Origin: JAGMDK01 sp023128695
GTDB taxonomy: Bacteria; Planctomycetota; Phycisphaerae; UBA1845; Fen-1342
NCBI GenBank assembly: GCA_030628805.1
Contig: DAOVQG010000190.1
Coordinates: 1-9,256, forward strand
Direction of reading: 5' to 3'
Length of the DNA stretch: 9,256 nucleotides
Positions 4,957-9,256 of this stretch are shown one piece after another (the stretch's first letter is position 1; the number at the start of each line of letters is the position of its first letter). Made by a program: the position numbers and the translations under genes. The notes under the pieces are model-generated. The model did no database searches, was not told where the DNA came from, and saw only the letters and a list, made by a program, of their open reading frames with translations.

Positions 4957-6081
4957 ATGAGTAATCGATGGAACACAAGCATTGCAATTGCCACAATTAC
5001 GCTTCTCAGCGCCACCGTTCCTCCTGCCCGCAGCCAAGACGGTCGGCCATGTCCCCTTGATCACTACTACCTTGCACAAGACGATGGGAAACTGTTTGTG
5101 GATAAGCAACAGATATACCGGCACGGTGATTTGTCGGAAGGCTACTACCCGCTGTCGTGGAGCCCAATCTTCGGGTGCTGGTCCGTGGGCGAGCCGGGTT
5201 TTTCCGACACGACCGATCCGGCGTATGGGTTTCCGCCGGAGATCGAATTGTCCGGCACGCCGAACATGGACTATCAGATCTGGTTTGAGATTCTGGACAT
5301 CTCGCCGAACCTGAAGATCAGGATGGATGACGGCGCGTGGCTGTGGCAGATTGGCGACTGCTACAACTTAAGTACCTGGGCCGAACACCATGTGCATATG
5401 AAGTACCGCGCGTACGTTCCCCAGGATCCGCCGCCGGATTATCCGTTCTGGGTCACCTATCGGCTATATGACGAGCTCGGCCCGTACGAAGCGTCGGAGC
5501 CGTTCATCTGCGTGTTCAACGAGCCGGCCCCGGCGGTGGAGGCGACCCTACCGGCGTACGAGGGCACGCTGGAGAGTCTCGCCGGGGCCGTGTTGCAGTT
5601 TGAGTTTCACCGCGCGGTCACCGTCGACGGCGGCCCGCCGGTGATCATCACGGATGTCGAGACACAGACGCAGGATTACTACACCTGCTACTTCGACTAC
5701 GAGGTGTCGCCGGAGGGTCTGGTCCTGACGCTCAACCAGATCGCGGGCACGTTGCCCAACGAGACCTGGCTTCAGATTAGTCTGACGGAGTATCTGAAGG
5801 ATGCGGTCGAGGACCGGCCGGTGGTGCCGTTCACGCAATACGTCTACACCTCTGCCGCAGGCGGGTGCCTCGGCGACTGCGACTGTGACGGACTAATCTC
5901 GTGGCGGGACATCGACTACTTCGTCGCCGCCATGAACGACAACGTGGCGGCGTGGGAAGCCATGTTCGCCCCCGGCTGGCCCAGTTGTCCGTTCGGGAAC
6001 AACGACGTAAACAACGACGGCACCGTGAGTTGGCGAGACATTGATCTACTCGTCGCGCTGATGAATTCCACTTGTCCATAG
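4957..6081 (+). CDS. Secreted HxH / Ig-like protein with Cys-rich planctomycete dockerin end (paralog B)
   Basis: A 374-residue protein. ATG 4957 follows AAAGGA (4944-4949) by seven bases. The signal peptide is MSNRWNTSIAIATITLLSATVPPARS. It shares with 3611-4750 the start CPLDHYYLAQDDGKLF, an HHVHM motif (H144, H145, H147), the ending GPYEASEPFICVF and the SbsA-like Ig domain; hand alignment of that domain gives about 60% identity over roughly 104 residues. The C terminus differs: residues 306-374 are a Cys-rich dockerin-like domain with loops CDCDGLISWRDID and NDVNNDGTVSWRDID and the end NSTCP. This is nearly the same type as in the truncated protein at 302-943. It is likely exported and held at the cell surface by a cohesin-like or other dockerin partner that is not in the window. 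A metal-binding role is inferred only. No terminator directly follows; the nearest is at 6241-6308. Confidence 0.8.
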   Translation: MSNRWNTSIAIATITLLSATVPPARSQDGRPCPLDHYYLAQDDGKLFVDKQQIYRHGDLSEGYYPLSWSPIFGCWSVGEPGFSDTTDPAYGFPPEIELSGTPNMDYQIWFEILDISPNLKIRMDDGAWLWQIGDCYNLSTWAEHHVHMKYRAYVPQDPPPDYPFWVTYRLYDELGPYEASEPFICVFNEPAPAVEATLPAYEGTLESLAGAVLQFEFHRAVTVDGGPPVIITDVETQTQDYYTCYFDYEVSPEGLVLTLNQIAGTLPNETWLQISLTEYLKDAVEDRPVVPFTQYVYTSAAGGCLGDCDCDGLISWRDIDYFVAAMNDNVAAWEAMFAPGWPSCPFGNNDVNNDGTVSWRDIDLLVALMNSTCP

Positions 6082-6179
6082 TGACGTAATTAGTGACGCC
6101 TTGACGTTCAATGGACGCCCTGACGCATAACCGGCCCCGCTCGGCAGAGGTCTTGGCGGGCCAGGGAGACTGCTCCGCA
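6082..6179. other. Intergenic stretch with iterated TGACG words
   Basis: TGACG occurs at 6082, 6094, 6102 and 6121, with GGACG at 6113, so five copies of this word fall in 44 bases directly after the stop of paralog B. The rest of the stretch up to 6179 shows no gene, hairpin or promoter that I can support. Confidence 0.35.
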
Positions 6180-6234
6180 TTTTTTTGAAAAAAAGCGTGA
6201 TTCTCTTGGCGAAATGTGAAAACTGGTCTACACT
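6180..6234 (+). promoter_or_regulatory. Promoter with A/T-rich UP-like element
   Basis: TTGGCG (6206-6211) and TACACT (6229-6234) are separated by exactly 17 bases and each matches four of six consensus positions. Start would fall near G6241. T7-G-A7 (6180-6194) then lies at about -61 to -47, where UP elements that bind the RNA polymerase alpha subunit sit. The predicted start coincides with the 5' arm of the hairpin at 6241-6308. It could serve a small RNA, purL, or both. Confidence 0.5.
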
Positions 6235-6240
6235 TCCTGT

Positions 6241-6308
6241 GTTCGAGCGGTGAGCGGCATGTACAGGTTTCCCCCCCGGCCTGTCGGCCCCCCGCTCGAG
6301 CTTTTTTT
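6241..6308 (+). ncRNA. Putative 68-nt small RNA or purL leader attenuator ending in an intrinsic terminator
   Basis: GTTCGAGCGG (6241-6250) pairs with CCGCTCGAGC (6292-6301), ten pairs including one U-G, followed at once by seven T (6302-6308): a textbook rho-independent terminator. The loop contains ACAGG (6263-6267) pairing with CCTGT (6280-6284) around a C-rich stretch, TTTCCCCCCC. The predicted start of the promoter at 6206-6234 is the first base of the stem, so the unit would make a compact RNA of about 68 bases. A C-rich loop is a feature of some small RNAs that pair with Shine-Dalgarno sequences. It does not match a purine, ZTP or other riboswitch that I recognise. purL begins 172 bases downstream, so an attenuator is the main alternative. 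It may also end transcription from paralog B. Confidence 0.5.
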
Positions 6309-6311
6309 ATG

Positions 6312-6344
6312 CGCCGCTCTGGATTCTTACACGCCGCTCTGGAT
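6312..6344. repeat. 13-bp direct repeat
   Basis: CGCCGCTCTGGAT is repeated exactly at 6312-6324 and 6332-6344, 20 bases apart. Each copy contains GCCGCTC, the exact complement of GAGCGGC (6252-6258) in the preceding hairpin unit, so alternative pairings are possible in a read-through transcript. Confidence 0.8.
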
Positions 6345-6362
6345 ATAGTCCCGTTTGTGGTC

Positions 6363-6444
6363 GGGTGGCCCATCGCTTTAGCGGTGGGGGACACGAATTG
6401 GCCGTCATATTCGCGTTCCCCACCGCTAAAGCGATGGGCCACCC
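6363..6444. repeat. 27-bp perfect inverted repeat (MITE/REP-like)
   Basis: Arms 6363-6389 and 6418-6444 are exact reverse complements over 27 bases, around a 28-base unique centre. Each arm is itself nearly palindromic (CATCGC-TTTA-GCGGTG, one wobble), so each can fold alone or with the other. There is no open frame inside. It lies 35 bases upstream of purL. The motif GTGGCCCATCGCTTTAGC looks like a family dispersed in planctomycetes; this is recollection, not a search result. Confidence 0.9.
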
Positions 6445-6479
6445 ACTCCTCAATCTACGTGTAACGGAGCACTTGCACC

Positions 6480-9256
6480 ATGGGTGTCTATCGGGTTGAA
6501 ATCAAGCCGCGACAGCCGGCTACCGGCGGGGCTGCCGATCAGCACCTGCTCGCGCTGCTCCGCGAAGCCGGACTGCCCGAAGCGACCGGCGTCTGCTCCT
6601 CGCGGCTGTACTTTCTTGAGGGCAGCCTGACGCGGACCGACGCCGAGCGCATCGCACAGAAATTACTCGTTGATCCCGTGACCGAATCGGCCACCGTCCT
6701 GGGAGCTAGTGCTGCCCCGCCGGACGTCACTGTCGGCCGGATTGCCTTCGAGGTGCACCCCCGTCCCGGCGTGATGGACCCGGTCGCCGAGAGCACCCGC
6801 GTGGAACTCGCCACGGCCGGTGAGCCGGTGCAAATCGTCCGGACGGGACGGCGGTACGTGCTCTCCGGGCCGCTCAACGAGCGAGTTGTATTGGACGCCG
6901 CCGGACGTGTGTTGGCGAATGATTGCATCGAGGAAGTGGTGCCCGGAACGGCGGGTGTGCGTCCGTCGCCGCGGCCGCCGGCGTTCGACTTCCAGCTCCG
7001 CTCGGTCCCGCTCCGCGACCTCGATGACACGTCGTTGGAGAAGCTCTCGCGCGCGACACACCTTTTTCTGTCGTGCGACGAGATGCGGGCCATTCAGAAG
7101 TATTTCCGCACGCAGGGCCGTGAGCCGACCGATCTTGAATTGGAGACACTTGCACAAACCTGGTCCGAACATTGCGTGCACAAGACCCTGAAAAGCGCAA
7201 TTGTGTATCGCGGGGCGCCGCTGCCGACGGCGGGAGGAAAGTTGGGCCGTGAGTCCCCTGGAAATCAGGACGAGACCCGCTGTTACGACAACCTTTTGAA
7301 AGAAACCATTGTGCGGGTGACGGACGAACTGATCGCGGCCCGCCGCGGGCCCGAGTGCCTCTCCATCTTCAAGGACAACGCGGGGGTCATCGCTTTCGAC
7401 GACGAGTTCGGCGTCGCCTTCAAGGTCGAGACCCACAATCACCCCTCGGCCATCGAACCCTACGGCGGGGCGGCGACCGGCATCGGCGGCGTCATCCGCG
7501 ATGTGATCGGCTGCGGTCTGGGGGCCAAGCCGATCGCCAATACCGATGTCTTTTGCGTCGCTCCCGCCGACTGGCCGCACGACCGGCTGCCCAAGGGCGT
7601 ACTGCACCCCTGGCGAATCCTGCGCGGCATCGTGCGCGGCGTGGCCGACTACGGCAACCGGATGGGAATCCCCACCGTCAATGGCGCGCTCTACTTCGAC
7701 CCGCGCTACCTCGGCAACCCGCTCGTATATTGTGGGTGCGCGGGCCTGATCCCACGCGAACTGGTCGAGAAGGAAGCTCGGCCGGGTGATCTGATCGCCG
7801 TCATCGGCGGACGGACCGGGCGGGACGGCATCCACGGGGCGACCTTCTCTTCCGCGGAGCTGACCGACACACACGCCGACGAATTCTCGCACGCCGTCCA
7901 GATCGGCAATGCTATCACGGAAAAACGCTTTCTCGACGCGCTCCTCCGGGCCCGCGACGAGCAGGGCGGCTGCCTCTACACCGCACTCACGGACTGCGGG
8001 GCCGGCGGCTTGAGCAGCGCCGTCGGCGAGATGGGCGAGCACGTTGGGGCGGTAGTCGACTTGGAAAAGGTGCCGCTCAAGTACGCCGGGCTGCGTTACG
8101 ACGAAATCTGGATCAGCGAGGCCCAGGAGCGGATGGTGCTCGCGGTCCCGCCCGAGAACCTCGAACGTCTCTTACAAATCATGGCAGAGGAGGAGGTCGA
8201 GGCCACGGTGATCGGCGTGTTCGGGCACGAGGAGTCGTCGTCGGCTGGTCCGGAGAAATCCACCCAGGCCGCTCCACGACTCGTGCTGCGCTTCAAGCAG
8301 CAGATCGTCGGCGACCTCGATCTGCATTTCCTGCACCATGGGCTGCCGAGGATCGAACGCGTCGCGGAGTGGTGGCCGACGAATGAAACACAGACCGGCC
8401 ACGAGGGCACGCCGGCCAAGCAAGCTCCAAAGGCTGACGCGGCCATGTCGGCCGTGTTGAGCGATCCGGACACCATGGACCGGCTCCTGCGCGAGTTGAC
8501 CCGCCCGAACGCGGCTTCAAAAGAATGGGTCATTCGCCAGTACGATCACGAAGTGCAGGGCGGCAGCGTGGTCAAGCCGCTGCTCGGGCCGGGTCGGGGA
8601 CCGGGCGACGCGGCGGTGTTGCGTCCGCGCCTGGACTCGCAGCGCGGCCTGGCCATCGGCTGCGGGCTCGCACCGCATCTAGCCGACGTCGATCCATATT
8701 GGATGGCCGCTGCTTCGATCGACGAGGCCATCCGCAACGTGGTCAGCGTCGGCGGCGATCCGGGTCAAACCGCCCTGCTCGACAATTTCTGCTGGGGCCG
8801 CACCGACGACCCGCGGCAGCTCGGGGCCCTCGTCCGGGCCTGCCAGGCGTGCTACGACGTGGCCAAGGCCAACGGCGTGCCCTTTATCTCCGGCAAGGAT
8901 TCGCTGAATAACGAGTTCGCGCTGGACGAGGCGGATGTCGAGCCGCTGCTCGAAACGTTGCGGCGTCGGGCAGAGGGCAAGGGTGCAGATGCCGAGCGCT
9001 TGCGAGCGATTCTGCCGACGTTGGAGGCCCGCGTGCGTGAGCAGCAGCGTTTAGCGATCCCCGCCACGCTTCTGATCAGTGCCATCAGCATCGTGGACGA
9101 CATCAGCCGTTGCGTGACGTCGGACCTGAAGCGTCCCGGCCACCGCGTTCTGCTCGTCGGCGGGTTGCCGCGGACGGACTACCCGCTCCCGGCGGCGGCG
9201 GCCGTCCACCGCGCGGCGGCCGAGCTGATCCGACGCCGGCTGGTGGCGGCATGTCA
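6480..9256 (+). CDS. purL: Phosphoribosylformylglycinamidine synthase, PurS-like/PurL fusion (3' end outside window)
   Basis: This enzyme converts FGAR, glutamine and ATP to FGAM, the fourth step of purine synthesis, in the cytoplasm. ATG 6480 is the first possible start, as an in-frame TAA lies at 6462-6464; GGAG (6466-6469) is ten bases upstream. Some 925 residues are visible with no frameshift. Residues 1 to about 80 (YRVEIKPR...LLVDPVTE) and about 81-160 (HPRPGVMDPVAEST...RRYVLSGPL...VLAND) look like two PurS-type domains. The catalytic body follows with TWSEHCVHKTL (H231, H234), ETHNHPSAIEPYGGAATG (317-334), GPGRGPGDAAVL and ISGKDSLNNE (803 onward). Typical small PurL is about 720-750 residues, so this is a long form. 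No C-terminal glutaminase (PurQ) domain is seen before the edge; whether one follows is unknown. Confidence 0.93.
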   Translation, partial: MGVYRVEIKPRQPATGGAADQHLLALLREAGLPEATGVCSSRLYFLEGSLTRTDAERIAQKLLVDPVTESATVLGASAAPPDVTVGRIAFEVHPRPGVMDPVAESTRVELATAGEPVQIVRTGRRYVLSGPLNERVVLDAAGRVLANDCIEEVVPGTAGVRPSPRPPAFDFQLRSVPLRDLDDTSLEKLSRATHLFLSCDEMRAIQKYFRTQGREPTDLELETLAQTWSEHCVHKTLKSAIVYRGAPLPTAGGKLGRESPGNQDETRCYDNLLKETIVRVTDELIAARRGPECLSIFKDNAGVIAFDDEFGVAFKVETHNHPSAIEPYGGAATGIGGVIRDVIGCGLGAKPIANTDVFCVAPADWPHDRLPKGVLHPWRILRGIVRGVADYGNRMGIPTVNGALYFDPRYLGNPLVYCGCAGLIPRELVEKEARPGDLIAVIGGRTGRDGIHGATFSSAELTDTHADEFSHAVQIGNAITEKRFLDALLRARDEQGGCLYTALTDCGAGGLSSAVGEMGEHVGAVVDLEKVPLKYAGLRYDEIWISEAQERMVLAVPPENLERLLQIMAEEEVEATVIGVFGHEESSSAGPEKSTQAAPRLVLRFKQQIVGDLDLHFLHHGLPRIERVAEWWPTNETQTGHEGTPAKQAPKADAAMSAVLSDPDTMDRLLRELTRPNAASKEWVIRQYDHEVQGGSVVKPLLGPGRGPGDAAVLRPRLDSQRGLAIGCGLAPHLADVDPYWMAAASIDEAIRNVVSVGGDPGQTALLDNFCWGRTDDPRQLGALVRACQACYDVAKANGVPFISGKDSLNNEFALDEADVEPLLETLRRRAEGKGADAERLRAILPTLEARVREQQRLAIPATLLISAISIVDDISRCVTSDLKRPGHRVLLVGGLPRTDYPLPAAAAVHRAAAELIRRRLVAAC

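Noticed and set aside
6180..6194. T7GA7 as a terminator for paralog B
   Set aside because: There is no GC-rich stem before the T-run. Its position relative to the promoter at 6206-6234 fits an UP element better.
6241..6308. Known riboswitch (purine, ZTP, preQ1, fluoride) before purL
   Set aside because: None of the conserved core sequences of those classes could be recognised; only the terminator structure is clear.
6663..8042. Long open reading frame on the minus strand, about 459 codons
   Set aside because: It is antisense to purL, whose + strand translation contains all the family motifs. The minus-strand protein has no recognisable domain and is the usual by-product of GC-rich coding.

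Overview
The window looks like chromosomal DNA of a planctomycete (Planctomycetota, possibly Phycisphaerae-like). The signs are secreted proteins ending in a PEP-CTERM anchor or planctomycete-type dockerin domains, an H-X9-D pseudopilin, CDxNxNG calcium-binding repeats, and many short palindromic repeats between genes. Every gene I could support is on the + strand. No rRNA or tRNA gene and no CRISPR array was seen.

Layout. 2-109 is the C-terminal tail of an insertion-sequence transposase. 110-301 is hairpin-forming repeat DNA. 302-943 is the C-terminal remnant of a secreted beta-helix-type protein with a dockerin end; its 5' part is missing and replaced by the repeat DNA. 944-1129 holds a good promoter whose -10 box overlaps a perfect 11-base palindrome of Zur/Fur-family type. 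It precedes a GTG-started gene (1130-1450) for a small exported protein rich in His and Cys. 1451-1754 is a dense cluster of short hairpin repeats. Then come a PEP-CTERM protein (1755-2600), a type II pseudopilin (2714-3556) and two long paralogous secreted proteins (3611-4750 and 4957-6081). The paralogs share a signal peptide, an HxH domain and an Ig-like domain but end in different dockerin types. 6082-6479 is a structured intergenic region with an apparent promoter plus small-RNA unit (6180-6308) and a 27-bp perfect inverted repeat (6363-6444). 6480 to the window edge is purL, in a long form with PurS-like domains fused at the N terminus.

How the genes may work together (inference). The PEP-CTERM protein and the two paralogs share a C-x-L-x-H start after the signal peptide, an HxH motif and a G-x-Y-x-x-S-x-P-F ending. 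This resembles the cyanobacterial/planctomycete all3515-type 'Zur-repressed' PEP-CTERM family and the HxH modules of metal-linked surface proteins. With the Zur-like operator and the His/Cys-rich small protein next door, the cluster reads as a candidate zinc- or metal-responsive set of cell-surface proteins. It would display one kind of metal-binding module on three different anchors: PEP-CTERM and two dockerin types. No transporter or regulator gene lies inside the window, so this is a hypothesis. purL is unrelated housekeeping (purine synthesis).
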